Source: CAVXYG01 sp963766005
Lineage (GTDB): Bacteria; Actinomycetota; Actinomycetes; S36-B12; GCA-2699445
Direction of reading: 5' to 3'
DNA: 64,000 nucleotides
Assembly (NCBI GenBank): GCA_963766005.1
Contig: CAVXYG010000012.1
Coordinates: 368,822 to 432,821 of the forward strand
The first letter of the stretch is position 1. Each line of letters starts with the position of its first letter. The notes under the pieces were generated by a model. That model worked only from the letters and a program-made list of their open reading frames with translations, was not told where the DNA came from and ran no database searches. Both the position numbers and the translations under genes were made by a program. Positions 16,337-25,901 of the stretch are shown piece after piece.

Positions 16337-18085
16337 ATGAGCGAGAAGATCACTGGGGCGCAGAGCCTGGTCAAGTCGTTGGAGCACGCCGATGTCGACG
16401 TGGTCTTCGGTATCCCCGGCGGGGCTATCCTGCCGGCCTACGACCCGCTGATGGACTCCACCAAGGTCCGCCACATCCTGGTGCGCCACGAGCAGGGCGC
16501 GGGCCACGCCGCCGAGGGGTATGCCACGGCAACCGGCAGGGTGGGCGTCTGCATGGCCACCTCGGGCCCGGGCGCCACCAACCTGGTCACAGCTCTGGCG
16601 GACGCGCATATGGATTCGGTCCCCATCGTCGCGATCACCGGTCAGGTGGCGAGCAAGGCGATCGGTACCGACGCCTTCCAGGAGGCCGACATCCGGGGCA
16701 TCACGATGCCCATCACCAAGCACAACTACCTCATCACCGACCCGGCGGAGATCCCGCGCGCGATCGCCGAGGCCTTCCACATCGCGGCCACCGGGCGGCC
16801 CGGTCCGGTGCTGGTGGACATCTCCAAGGACGCGCTGCAGGCCATGACGACCTTCCGTTGGCCGACCAGCCTGGAACTGCCCGGCTACCGGCCCACGACT
16901 CGGCCGCACACCAAGCAGGTGCGCGAGGCGGCCCGGATGATCGTGGCGGCGAAGCGCCCGGTGCTGTACGTCGGCGGCGGGGTCATCAAGGCTGACGCCC
17001 ATGAGGAGTTGGCGCGGCTGGCCGAACTGACCGGAATCCCTGTCGTCCCGACGCTCATGGCGCTGGGCGCCTTCCCCGACGGCCACCCGCAGAACCTGGG
17101 GATGCCGGGCATGCACGGCACCGTCGCCGCGGTCGGTGCGCTGCAGAAGGCAGATCTGCTCATCGCGATCGGGACCCGGTTCGACGACCGCGTCACGGGC
17201 AGGCTGGACTCCTTCGCGCCGCAGGCGAAGGTGATCCATGCCGACATCGACCCGGCGGAGATCTCGAAGAACAAGCCAGCGGACGTGCCGATCGTGGCCG
17301 ACGCCCGGCAGTTCATGGCAGAGCTGCACACCGCCATCGCTGCCGAGCAGGAGGACGGCCGCACCGGCGACTACCGCAAGTGGTGGGAGGTGCTGGACCG
17401 CTGGAAGCAGACGTACCCCCTGGGCTACGACCTGCCCAGCGACGGCACGCTGTCCCCGCAGTACGTCATTGAGCGACTTGGGGCGATCGCCGGCCCCGAG
17501 GCCATCTACGCCTCCGGGGTCGGGCAGCACCAGATGTGGGCCAGCCAGTTCATCTCCTACGCCAACCCGCGCACCTGGCTGAACTCCGGCGGGCTGGGGA
17601 CGATGGGGTACGCGGTGCCGGCGGCCATGGGCGCGAAGGTGGGCCGACCGGAGGCCACGGTGTGGGCCATCGACGGAGACGGCTGCTTCCAGATGACCAA
17701 CCAGGAACTGGCCACGTGCACGATCAACAACATCCCCATCAAGGTGGCGTTGATCAACAACTCCAGCCTGGGCATGGTGCGCCAGTGGCAGACCCTGTTC
17801 TACAACGAGCGCTACTCCAACACCGATCTGGAAAGCCATGCGTTCCCGGACTTCGTGAAACTGGCCGAGGCCTATGGGGCTGTCGGGCTGCGCTGCGACA
17901 GCGCCGAGGACGTGGATGCCGTGATCGAGAAGGCGATGTCGATCAACGATGCGCCCGTCGTGATCGACTTCCGGGTGCACCGCGATGCGATGGTGTGGCC
18001 CATGGTCGCCGCCGGTACCAGCAACGATGAGATCAAGGTTGCGCGCGACCTAGCGCCGCAGTGGGAACGGGGAGACGAGGAATGA
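16337..18085 (+). CDS. ilvB: Acetolactate synthase (acetohydroxyacid synthase) large subunit
   Basis: A 582-residue thiamine-diphosphate enzyme that condenses pyruvate with pyruvate or 2-ketobutyrate, the first common step to Val, Leu and Ile. The catalytic Glu is in RHEQGAGHAAEGYA (about residue 56); FAD-binding and middle-domain segments follow, and the ThDP/Mg2+ motif GDGCFQMTNQELATC with the downstream NN residues lies near 455-485. The ATG at 16337 follows a purine-rich site. Its last four bases overlap ilvN (ATGA), as expected for a coupled regulatory subunit. Expression is predicted to be controlled by the leader peptide and attenuator upstream. Confidence 0.97.
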   Translation: MSEKITGAQSLVKSLEHADVDVVFGIPGGAILPAYDPLMDSTKVRHILVRHEQGAGHAAEGYATATGRVGVCMATSGPGATNLVTALADAHMDSVPIVAITGQVASKAIGTDAFQEADIRGITMPITKHNYLITDPAEIPRAIAEAFHIAATGRPGPVLVDISKDALQAMTTFRWPTSLELPGYRPTTRPHTKQVREAARMIVAAKRPVLYVGGGVIKADAHEELARLAELTGIPVVPTLMALGAFPDGHPQNLGMPGMHGTVAAVGALQKADLLIAIGTRFDDRVTGRLDSFAPQAKVIHADIDPAEISKNKPADVPIVADARQFMAELHTAIAAEQEDGRTGDYRKWWEVLDRWKQTYPLGYDLPSDGTLSPQYVIERLGAIAGPEAIYASGVGQHQMWASQFISYANPRTWLNSGGLGTMGYAVPAAMGAKVGRPEATVWAIDGDGCFQMTNQELATCTINNIPIKVALINNSSLGMVRQWQTLFYNERYSNTDLESHAFPDFVKLAEAYGAVGLRCDSAEDVDAVIEKAMSINDAPVVIDFRVHRDAMVWPMVAAGTSNDEIKVARDLAPQWERGDEE

Positions 18086-18594
18086 GCCGCCACACAATTT
18101 CGGTCCTAGTCCAGGATGTTCCGGGCGTCCTCGCCCGCATCGCCGGACTGTTCAGCAGGCGTGGCTTCAACATCGAGTCGCTGGCCGTCGGCCCGACCGA
18201 GCGACCGAGCGTGTCCCGGATGACCATCGTGGTCACGGTCGACGAGCTGCCGCTGGAGCAGGTGACCAAGCAGCTGAACAAGCTGGTCAACGTCCTGAAG
18301 ATCGTGGAGCTGGAGCCGGAGAGCTCCGTTGCGCGCGAGCTGATGCTGGTGAAGGTTCGTGCCGACAACCAGGTCCGCTCGCATGTGCTGGAGATCGCGG
18401 CGCTGTTCCGGGCCAAGGTCGTCGACGTCGCGCCCGACGCGGTCACGATCGAGGCCACCGGCGGGCGCGGCAAGCTGTCGGCCCTGCTGCGCGCCCTGGA
18501 GCCGTTCGGCATCAAGGAGCTCGTCCAGTCCGGTGCGGTGGCCATGGGCCGCGGCAACAAGGCGATGGCCGACCGATCGCTGCGATCTGCCTGA
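18082..18594 (+). CDS. ilvN: Acetolactate synthase small (regulatory) subunit
   Basis: A 170-residue regulatory subunit with an N-terminal ACT domain (VLVQDVPGVLARIAGLFSRR, FNIESLAVG) and a C-terminal ALS_ss_C domain. In the family this subunit stimulates IlvB and confers feedback inhibition by valine. The ATG overlaps the ilvB stop by four bases; GACGAGGA just upstream serves as ribosome-binding site. It is followed after 58 bases by ilvC, in the same transcription unit. Confidence 0.97.
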   Translation: MSRHTISVLVQDVPGVLARIAGLFSRRGFNIESLAVGPTERPSVSRMTIVVTVDELPLEQVTKQLNKLVNVLKIVELEPESSVARELMLVKVRADNQVRSHVLEIAALFRAKVVDVAPDAVTIEATGGRGKLSALLRALEPFGIKELVQSGAVAMGRGNKAMADRSLRSA

Positions 18595-18652
18595 CGGCGC
18601 CCGCACTGTCCCACGTACCCTTGTCCTGATTCCCACCTCTGAAGGAGCCGCT

Positions 18653-19681
18653 GTGGCGACGCTGTTCTACGACGACGATGCCGATCTCTCGATCATCCAG
18701 AATCGGGTGGTGGCCATCCTGGGCTACGGCTCTCAGGGCCATGCCCACGCGCTGAACCTGCGCGATTCCGGCGTGGACGTCCGGGTCGGCCTGGCCGAGG
18801 GGTCCAAGAGCCGTCCCAAGGCCGAGGCCGCCGGGCTGCGCGTGGTCGATCCTGCGACCGCCTGCGCCGAGGCCGATCTGATCATGGTCCTCGTGCCGGA
18901 CCCGGTGCAGCGGGGCCTCTACCAGGAGGCCATCGCGGCGAACCTCCAAGCCGGGGATGCCCTGTTCTTCGCGCACGGCTTCAACATCAGGTTCGGCTAC
19001 GTGACGCCGCCGGACGACATCGATGTCTGCATGGTCGCGCCGAAGGGCCCCGGGCACCTCGTGCGTCGAGAGTACGAGGCCGGCCGCGGCGTGCCGGCGA
19101 TCGTCGCCGTCGAGCAGGACGCGACCGGCAACGCCTGGCCGCTGGCGCTGTCCTACGCCCGGGCCATCGGTTCGCTGCGCGCGGGCGGCATCAAGACCAC
19201 GTTCACCGAGGAGACCGAGACCGACCTGTTCGGCGAGCAGGCGGTGCTGTGCGGCGGGGCCTCCCAACTGGTCATGTACGGCTTCGAGACCCTGGTCGAG
19301 GCCGGCTACCAGCCGGAGGTCGCCTACTTCGAGTGCCTCCACGAACTGAAGCTGATCGTCGACCTCATGTACGAGGGCGGTATCGCGAAGCAGCGCTGGA
19401 GCGTCTCGGACACCGCGGAGTACGGCGACTACGTGTCCGGTCCGCGGGTCATCGACCCGCACGTGAAGGAGAACATGCAGGCTGTCCTCGCCGATATCCA
19501 GTCCGGGGCGTTCGCGCAGCGGTTCATCGACGATCAGGACGCCGGGGCGCCGGAGTTCAAGCAGCTGCGAGCCAAGGGCGAGCGGCATCCCATCGAGGCC
19601 ACTGGCCGGGAGCTGCGCAAGCTCATGTCCTGGGTCCAGTCCGACGACGATGACTACACCGAGGGCACGGCCGAGCGGTAG
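18653..19681 (+). CDS. ilvC: Ketol-acid reductoisomerase (class I)
   Basis: A 342-residue class I KARI, which isomerises and reduces acetolactate or acetohydroxybutyrate with NADPH and Mg2+. The Rossmann motif AILGYGSQGHAHALN, the MVAPKGPGH loop and the catalytic knot segment FECLHELKLIVDLMYEGG are all present; length is typical. The GTG start at 18653 has GAAGGAG five bases upstream. It is the third gene of ilvBNC and is followed immediately by a 15-bp hairpin terminator. Confidence 0.97.
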   Translation: MATLFYDDDADLSIIQNRVVAILGYGSQGHAHALNLRDSGVDVRVGLAEGSKSRPKAEAAGLRVVDPATACAEADLIMVLVPDPVQRGLYQEAIAANLQAGDALFFAHGFNIRFGYVTPPDDIDVCMVAPKGPGHLVRREYEAGRGVPAIVAVEQDATGNAWPLALSYARAIGSLRAGGIKTTFTEETETDLFGEQAVLCGGASQLVMYGFETLVEAGYQPEVAYFECLHELKLIVDLMYEGGIAKQRWSVSDTAEYGDYVSGPRVIDPHVKENMQAVLADIQSGAFAQRFIDDQDAGAPEFKQLRAKGERHPIEATGRELRKLMSWVQSDDDDYTEGTAER

Positions 19682-19697
19682 CCTCGACCGAATCGCC

Positions 19698-19740
19698 CGC
19701 TGAAGCCCGCCGAGGAGTCGCTCTCCGGCGGGCTTCAGCG
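19698..19740 (+). terminator. Hairpin terminator after ilvC
   Basis: Perfect 15-bp inverted repeat (CGCTGAAGCCCGCCG at 19698-19712; complement at 19726-19740) with a 13-nt loop, beginning 17 bases after the ilvC stop. No T-run follows, which is common for actinobacterial hairpin terminators. Confidence 0.85.
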
Positions 19741-19867
19741 TTGGCCGAGCGGCGGGATGGGCGCGCGCCAGGGCCTGCCTTCTTGCGGCTCCCGCACCGT
19801 CTGCCGCGACCGAGGCCTCGTGGCCTGCATCTGCGAGGCCGCCCACCTCGGTCCACGGTTCTTCGCC

Positions 19868-19947
19868 GGGAAGCCTCATCCAGATCGCGGTGGTGCTTCG
19901 GTCCACGCCGGGTTTGCCCGGCTGGGGCGATCTGGATGAGGCTTTCC
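19868..19947. repeat. Imperfect 21-bp inverted repeat in an intergenic region
   Basis: Left arm 19868-19888 and right arm 19927-19947 are complementary over 21 bases with a single mismatch (core AGCCTCATCCAGATCGC), separated by 38 nt. The surrounding stretch 19741-20100 has no recognisable gene. The function is unknown; a small mobile (MITE-like) element, a terminator or an operator are possible. Confidence 0.7.
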
Positions 19948-20100
19948 GGCAACTCCGCGATCAGGCCGCCGCTGGGGAGTCGCTGTCGCGTCACACCGCG
20001 CATTTCGGGCAACATCCACGGCCCGTCCGCGGCGTTGTTCTCCACAGCCGAGCAGTCGCTCTGAGCAGGAGGGCACGCGCGGCCGGTCGCTCCGGAGCGG

Positions 20101-20434
20101 TCACGCCGCCCGGCGCACCTGCTCGATGGCTTGGGCGAGCGCTTGTGCCGGTTGAGCGCCGCTGATGCCGTAGCGCCCGTCGAGCACGAAGAAGGGAACG
20201 CCGGAGATCCGCAACTGCCGTGCTCGTGCAGCGTCGGCCGAGACCGCTTGCGCGTAGTCCGAGTCGGTGAAGGCAGGGAGGGCGCGGCGGGATCGAGCTG
20301 GATCGACCGAATCCGTACCGAGACCTGATCTCCGTCCGCTGCTGCGGAGCAGTGCCGTCCGAAGCGACGCTGTCCCGATGGAGCACCAAGGGCGGACAAC
20401 ATCGGTGTAGAGGTCGATACTGCATGCCGTGGAG
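20101..20434 (-). pseudogene. Degenerate FrnE/DsbA-family oxidoreductase remnant
   Basis: Reading leftward, three frames in turn resemble consecutive parts of a FrnE-type DsbA-family protein: DLYTDVVRPWCSIG (the active-site segment, normally CPWC, here RPWC), then GQRRFGRHC followed by RIRSIQLDPAAP, then a C-terminal part containing QLRISGVPFFVLDGRYGISG and ending at a stop at 20101-20103. Against the usual length of roughly 230 residues, about 120 residues between the LDPAAP segment and the C-terminal part are missing. The lost catalytic cysteine, at least two frame changes and a large internal deletion make this a true pseudogene. Confidence 0.8.
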
Positions 20435-20490
20435 AGCGCAGCGGATGTTCACGGCCTGCGCCAAAGGATCATCGGATCTAGTCTTCTCCC

Positions 20491-21723
20491 ATGTCGTATG
20501 TCGGAAGAGATCTGGATGCAGGGGATTTCGATGCCGTGATCACCGGCGTCCGCGAGTGGGCGGCGGAGGATCCCGTCTCCGCCTTCGCCGACCACGACGT
20601 GAAGCGGTGGTTGGCGCTGCGCTGGAAGGACCTGTTCCTGCGCGAAGCGGTGAAGGACCCGGCAGCCCTCGCCACGGCAGAGAAGCCCGTCGGTCTGGGC
20701 CGGTTGGTCAGCAACCCGCTCGGCACCGATCGGCGCGACGACCGGCAGAAGATCGCCGACCGGTTCCTCAAGGGCATCACGGCCGCCGAGTGGCAGACCG
20801 AACTCCCCGATGTCGATATGCCCGCGGTCGAGCGGACGCAATTGCTGCTGTGCCCGGGGCTGCTGTCGGGCATTCTCCATCCGGGTGCCCACGCCTTCGT
20901 CGACGAGGCTCCGCAGATCGCCGAGGAGTACGGGTGGCAGACGCTGCGCGCGGACCTGCACCCGTTCCGAGGCAGCGAAGCCAACGAGCAGGACCTGCTC
21001 GCGGCGCTGGACCGCGGCGAGGGATTCACCGCCGATCTGAAGCCCATCGAGAACCCCGTGCCGCCGGACAAGGTCTGGATCATCGGGTACAGCAAGGGCG
21101 GGCCGGACGTGTTGAGCTTCCTGGCGCACCATCCCGAGTACGCCGACCGGATCGCGGGCGTCTACACCTGGGCTGGGGCCATGGGCGGCTCCTACACCGC
21201 CGACACGCTCTATTCCCAGATCAAGGACCTCGACACCAAGGCGATCTCCGACCAGCTCGACGCCTTCCTGCAGATGCTCTCGCCGGGCTTGGTGGACCGC
21301 TCCGGCCTGCGGCGCGTCGACGAGTACGACATCAAAGGCGCCTTCCACGATCTGCAGACCAGCGTCCGCGAGGAATTCAACGCCGAGCATGCCGCGCAGG
21401 TGAGCGAACTCGGCGTCCCATGGTTCAACGTCACCGGATCCACGACACCGCTGGAGGCGCCGGCATTCCAGTTCGCCGATACGGTGAAGATGTCGCAGTT
21501 CGATGCCAACAACGACATGCAGCTCACGCAGGCGCAAGCCCGGATGAGCATCCCGATCGCGACCCACGTCGCGATGCTCCACGGGCACCACTGGGACATC
21601 GCCTACGCGCCGTTCCCCCTCCGGATGCGCATGATCTCGCCCAACCTGGACCATCCGTTCCCCCGCAAGGCGGCGCTCGTGGCCTGTTGGCAGCAACTCG
21701 GCGAGCTGGGCCTCATCGACTGA
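20491..21723 (+). CDS. Alpha/beta-hydrolase-like protein of unknown function
   Basis: A 410-residue protein without a recognised specific family. A GYSKGGPDVLSFLAHHP segment (about residues 198-214) has the GxSxG nucleophile elbow and following helix of alpha/beta hydrolases, QLLLCPGLLSG could be the preceding strand and oxyanion loop, and MLHGHHWDIAYAP near the C-terminus could supply the catalytic His. No signal peptide is seen. The ATG at 20491 has no Shine-Dalgarno but TAGTCT (20479-20484) lies six bases upstream, so a leaderless transcript is likely. It stands alone next to the FrnE remnant. Confidence 0.7.
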   Translation: MSYVGRDLDAGDFDAVITGVREWAAEDPVSAFADHDVKRWLALRWKDLFLREAVKDPAALATAEKPVGLGRLVSNPLGTDRRDDRQKIADRFLKGITAAEWQTELPDVDMPAVERTQLLLCPGLLSGILHPGAHAFVDEAPQIAEEYGWQTLRADLHPFRGSEANEQDLLAALDRGEGFTADLKPIENPVPPDKVWIIGYSKGGPDVLSFLAHHPEYADRIAGVYTWAGAMGGSYTADTLYSQIKDLDTKAISDQLDAFLQMLSPGLVDRSGLRRVDEYDIKGAFHDLQTSVREEFNAEHAAQVSELGVPWFNVTGSTTPLEAPAFQFADTVKMSQFDANNDMQLTQAQARMSIPIATHVAMLHGHHWDIAYAPFPLRMRMISPNLDHPFPRKAALVACWQQLGELGLID

Positions 21724-21843
21724 CGCCACCGTGCGACGCGGGTCGGTCCGGCTGGCCGCCCAGGTCCGGCTGCGGCGTCCTGCCACGGAACCGGCAGAGC
21801 GGCGCCCTTGCGTCGCCCGATGTCTAGGGCATAGGACTAAGTC

Positions 21844-22518
21844 ATGCACGCAGACATCCGCTATTCACCGGCCTTCGCCATGGCAGTGGTCACGCTCGAC
21901 CCCAACGAAGAGATCAAGGCCGAGGCCGGCGCGATGGTCGCCAAGTCCGACGGCGTCGACATCCAGACCACCACCCAGGGCGGATTCCTCAAGGGACTGA
22001 CCCGGAGCTTCGGCGGCGAGTCGTTCTTCCAGAACACCTTCACCGCGGGTCCGCAAGGTGGTGAGGTGACGTTGGCGCCGAGCCTGCCCGGCGACATCGT
22101 GTCCTGGCAGTTGAGCGGTCAGACGGTGTACCTGTCGTCCGGGGCCTACTTGGCGTCGTCGACGTCCATCGATGTCAATGCGAAGTGGGGTGGGGCCAAG
22201 ACCTTCTTCAGCCGCGAGGGTCTCATCATGCTGCAGGTCAGCGGTCACGGGCAGCTGCTGGTCGCGTGCTACGGGGGGATCGAGGCGCGCGACCTCGGAC
22301 CGGGGCAGCGCTACACGGTCGACACCGGCCACATGGTGGCCTGGGCCGAGGGCGTGCAGTACAACGTCCGCAAGGTCGGCAACTGGAAGTCCACGATGCT
22401 GTCGGGCGAGGGTCTGGTGGTCGACCTCACCGGTCCCGGCCGGATCTACGTGCAGAGCCGCAGCCCCGAGGCGTTCCTGGACTGGCTCATCCCGAAGCTC
22501 CCCCAGCGCTCGAACTGA
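21844..22518 (+). CDS. AIM24/TIGR00266 family protein
   Basis: A 224-residue protein of the AIM24 family, a double-stranded beta-helix fold whose bacterial members have no settled function. Characteristic segments are EIKAEAGAMVAKSDGV near the N-terminus, a Gly-rich ESFFQNTFTAGPQGGEVTL stretch, and DTGHMVAWAEGVQYNVRK toward the end. TAGGAC at 21832-21837 lies six bases before the ATG and may be a weak leaderless -10 box. The 3' end is convergent with the SDR gene, whose true end may overlap it. Confidence 0.87.
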   Translation: MHADIRYSPAFAMAVVTLDPNEEIKAEAGAMVAKSDGVDIQTTTQGGFLKGLTRSFGGESFFQNTFTAGPQGGEVTLAPSLPGDIVSWQLSGQTVYLSSGAYLASSTSIDVNAKWGGAKTFFSREGLIMLQVSGHGQLLVACYGGIEARDLGPGQRYTVDTGHMVAWAEGVQYNVRKVGNWKSTMLSGEGLVVDLTGPGRIYVQSRSPEAFLDWLIPKLPQRSN

Positions 22519-23317
22519 CCGGGGCAGCCCAGGCACCCCCAGCTGCCGGCAGGTCAGCTCGTAGGCCGCCCGGGCGAAGCCAGCATCGGCCGCGGGGCCG
22601 GTGATGGCGCGCGCCCGGTCTCGGATGAAGAACGACCCGCTGGTCTCGGCGACCCCGGGGTCGAGTGCGAGGTGCACGCTGGAGGCCGCGCCTTCCTCGA
22701 CTGTCTGCTGCGGCACGCTGCCGAAGGCGGCCTCGAGCAGTTTCGTGCCGACGACGCCCGGGTGCAGCGCGTTGAGCGTGACCGGAGGCTGGGGCCCGAG
22801 CCGACGCACGACCTCCGCCATCGTCAGGACGTTGGCGAGCTTGGACTGGCCGTAGGCCTCTTGGCCGTCATAGGGCCGGGAGGCGTACTCGGGGTCGGCG
22901 AGGTCGAGGGTGGCGCGCGCGTACATCGCTGCCGAGATGAACACGACCCGCCCGCGCCGTTCGGCCAGTGGATCGAGCAGCAGATCCGTGAGCAGCGCCG
23001 GGGCCAAGTGGTTGACCTGCCAGGTCGTCTCGTGGCCGTCAGGCGGTCAGGGTCCGGGACTGCGCGAAGGTCCCGGCGTTGTTGACGAGCACGTCCAGAC
23101 CGGTGTCGGCGATGGACTCGGCCATGGCGCGCACGGCCGCCAGGGAGGTGAAGTCGGCGACGGCCCCGGTGGCGCGGCCCCCGATCGCAGCCACGGTGGC
23201 GGCAACCCGATCCGCATCACGACCGTGGACGACGACATCCGCTCCCCGGGCCGCGAGCGCGTGCGCCGTGGCGCGACCGATGCCGTCGGTCGCCCCGGTC
23301 ACCAGAACGGTTGTCAT
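22519..23317 (-). pseudogene. Short-chain dehydrogenase/reductase, frameshifted
   Basis: The N-terminal 92 codons encode an NAD(P)-binding start (VTGATDGIGRATAHAL, LVNNAGTF) and stop at TGA near 23041. In the next frame the protein continues as DGHETTWQVNHLAPALL with the catalytic YGQSKLAN and NALHPGVVGTKLLE. One extra T in ACCGCC(T)GACGGC restores the frame, so this is a single 1-nt insertion, real or a sequencing error. The type resembles retinol-dehydrogenase or protochlorophyllide-reductase-like SDRs. The second frame stays open into the convergent AIM24 gene, so the 3' end is uncertain and set here next to that gene's stop. Confidence 0.75.
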
Positions 23318-23432
23318 ACAGCCAGTGTCGGGTTGCGCGCACTCCCAAGCATCTCCGGAGGCGGATCAACTCCGGCCCGGCGGTGAGCGCGCGACCGCTC
23401 GTCAGCGCGCACGGTGGAAGCCGTCTCTGGCT

Positions 23433-23553
23433 CGGCGGCCGCCGCCGCTCGCCCCGCCCGGCTGCCCGGCCGCCGCCGTTCGCCCCGCCCGGCCGCCCGT
23501 TCGCCCCGCCCGGCGGCTGGGCGGCCGCCGCCGCTCGGCCCGCCCGGCTGCGG
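23433..23553. repeat. GC-rich imperfect tandem repeat (about 24-34 bp units)
   Basis: Four imperfect units built on CGGCCGCCGCCG(C/T)TCGCCCCGCCCGG follow one another. They lie in the gap 23318-23720 between the SDR and GH31 genes, which shows no credible gene. Long open frames here are a by-product of extreme GC content. Confidence 0.75.
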
Positions 23554-23720
23554 TGGGGCCCGGACAGCGCTCGGCTGCACCCGGCCGAGGGGGGCATCCA
23601 ACCGCGCGACCCTTGCCCCGATGATCGTGATGCTGCCCAACCGCCGGCCGCCAGATGACGTGTGCGGAAACCCGGCAGGTCGCCTGCGCAGGGGGAGGAT
23701 CCGCGCCGATCGTGCCGGAG

Positions 23721-25809
23721 TCAGCCCGTGGTGTCGAAGGCAGAACCAACCCGGGCGTAGGCGGGGAACGAGGCCTGCGGAAAGGTTCGGTGGAGCCATC
23801 CAGTGCCGGTCTCCCCGGAACCGTCGAACATGTTCCGCCACTGCCCGTCGGGCAGGTAGAAGGTGTGCGAGCCGCTGCGGGCCAAGAGCGGGGCGACGAC
23901 GACGTCCGGCCCCAGGAAGTACTGCAGGTCGGCATCCCGAGCGGCACGATCGTCGGGGAGTTGCAGCGGCATCGGCCGGAGCAGCGGCAGCCCGTGGGCC
24001 AGTCCTGCCCGGTAGGCAGCAGCCAGCGGCCCGGCGATGCGGCGCCGCAGTCGGAACGCCGCGATCGCGGCGCTGCGGAACGGCTCGGGGTAGGCCGTGG
24101 GCTCCCGCAGGCCGAGGCCGTGCAACCGCATGAACGGCGTCACGGCGCCCCATTGGACCCATCGCGTGTAGAGCGCCGGCTCGACCTCGGCGGTGAAGGG
24201 CACGTCGAGCCCGTCGAGCCGCTGGGCGGGGATCTCGCCGGTGCCGGGGGAGATGAAGCCGCCGGCATCGTGCGCGACGATGCCGAAGCCGGACATCGAC
24301 AGCGACTGCACGCTATAGAGCGCCGCCGCCAAGCCGTCCCATGTGGCAGGGCTGTCGCCCACCCAGTGCGCGGGGTTGCGCTGTGCGCCGTGAGTGCCGG
24401 AGCGGCAGAACAGCGGCACCGGCTCGTCGGGCCGCAGGTCCTGCAGCGCCTCGGCCGTGGCCAGCTGGTACATGCGCGCATAGGCGTTGCGGATGTCCGT
24501 GCCGCGCCGACCGTCGCTGGCACACGGCATCAAGCGGCATCTCCTCGGCGAAGTCCAGCTTCAGCGCGTCCGGGGCCACCTCGGTCAGCAGGCTCGCGAG
24601 GGCGTTGCGCCACCAGGTCCGCGCGGCCGGGTTCGTGAAGTCCACGATCCAGCGGTTGCCTCGGTCTGCCGTGCACGCGGGCTCCCCGTCGGGCCGACGC
24701 AGCAGCAGCCCCTGCTCGCGCAAGGCCTCGCCCACGTCGCTGTCGGCCAGCACGAAGGGGTTCAGCCACACGCTGCTGCGCACGCCGCGGCGCCGCAGGC
24801 GTTCGGTCCAGCCGTCGGGGAAGCGCTGCCGGTCGGCCTGCCACTCGCAGGTGAACGTCCGGAAGACGTTGCCCGCCAGCCATCCGTCGACGTGGACCAC
24901 ATCCGGCAGCGCGTCGGCAGCCTCGAGGTCGTCCAGGACCGCGCCGATCTCCGACTCGCTGATGAAGGTGGCGCGCGACAGCCAGACGCCGAAGGACCAG
25001 TCGGGCAGCGGACCCGGTGCGCCGGTCAGCTCCCAGTACGTCGCCAGGACGCGGCTCGGCGGGCCGGCGAAGGCCAGCAGATCCAACGATGCCCCCGCGA
25101 CGCCGATCGAGAGCAGTTCCTGCTGGGAGGCGCCCGCGTCCACGCCCACCATGCCGCCGGTGTTCACCAGCACCGCCCACCCCGATGTCGACCACAGCAG
25201 CGGCACGTTCAAGTAGGCGAGGTCCCGCCCCGTGGCGGTGTGCGTCTCCCGGTTCAGCAGCGTCCGTCGGCGTCCGCGCAGGTCCAGCGACTGGAAGTTC
25301 TCGCCGCCGCCGAACACCGCGCTGCCGGTCGCCAGCGCTATCGACTCGGCCCATCCCACGGGGCGGTCGCGGTGCAGCAGACGGCCGGTGCCGGCCGCCA
25401 TGTCCACGATCGGCAGAGCGTCGGGGTCGGCCACGGCGAACAGGCTGCCGCCCGGGCGCGGCAGGGTGTCGGTGACGAGCCCGCCTGGCCCCAGCGCTGC
25501 GATGACCCCCGGCCCGGCGATGCGGACCGAGTCCGGCCCGGCCTGCTCCACCGCGACCTCGTGGTCCTCGCTGTGCAGCACGAGGTCCGCATCGCCGATG
25601 GTGAGCCGGACGACACCGGGGAGCGGGCAGCGGATGACCGCCGCGACCGACGCTCCGCTTGCATAGTGCAGCACCACGCGCGGCTCGGTCCCCGTGCCGC
25701 GTCCGGTGACCGACATCAGCGGATCGATGCGCAGGTCGCTGTCGATGCCGCCGAAGGGCCGCCACCACAGCGGATCGGCGGCGAATTCGTAGCCCTCCAT
25801 GGCAGGCAT
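23721..25809 (-). pseudogene. Glycoside hydrolase family 31 (alpha-xylosidase/alpha-glucosidase-like), one frameshift
   Basis: Together the two frames encode about 690 residues of a GH31 enzyme. The first frame (25809 to about 24531) has the N-terminal beta-domain, the FGGGENFQSLDLRGRRR segment and the nucleophile motif LKLDFAEEMP; the second (about 24533 to 23721) resumes at CASDGRRGTDIRNAYARMYQ and carries the acid/base Asp in AHWVGDSPATWDGL and the C-terminal domains. Removing one base from CCGCTTGATGCC at 24529-24540 joins them. As written the two catalytic Asp residues lie on separate products. No signal peptide, so an intracellular oligosaccharide enzyme is likely. The start is uncertain (ATG 25809 or 25800). 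Divergent from serA. Confidence 0.8.
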
Positions 25810-25901
25810 CCAATCAGTCGGTAACGCCGGTAGCCACGTCGGTCAAGGTAAGGTGGACGGGTCTGATTCCGCGGCGTCCGCCCCTATCTGGAGTCCCACC
25901 T

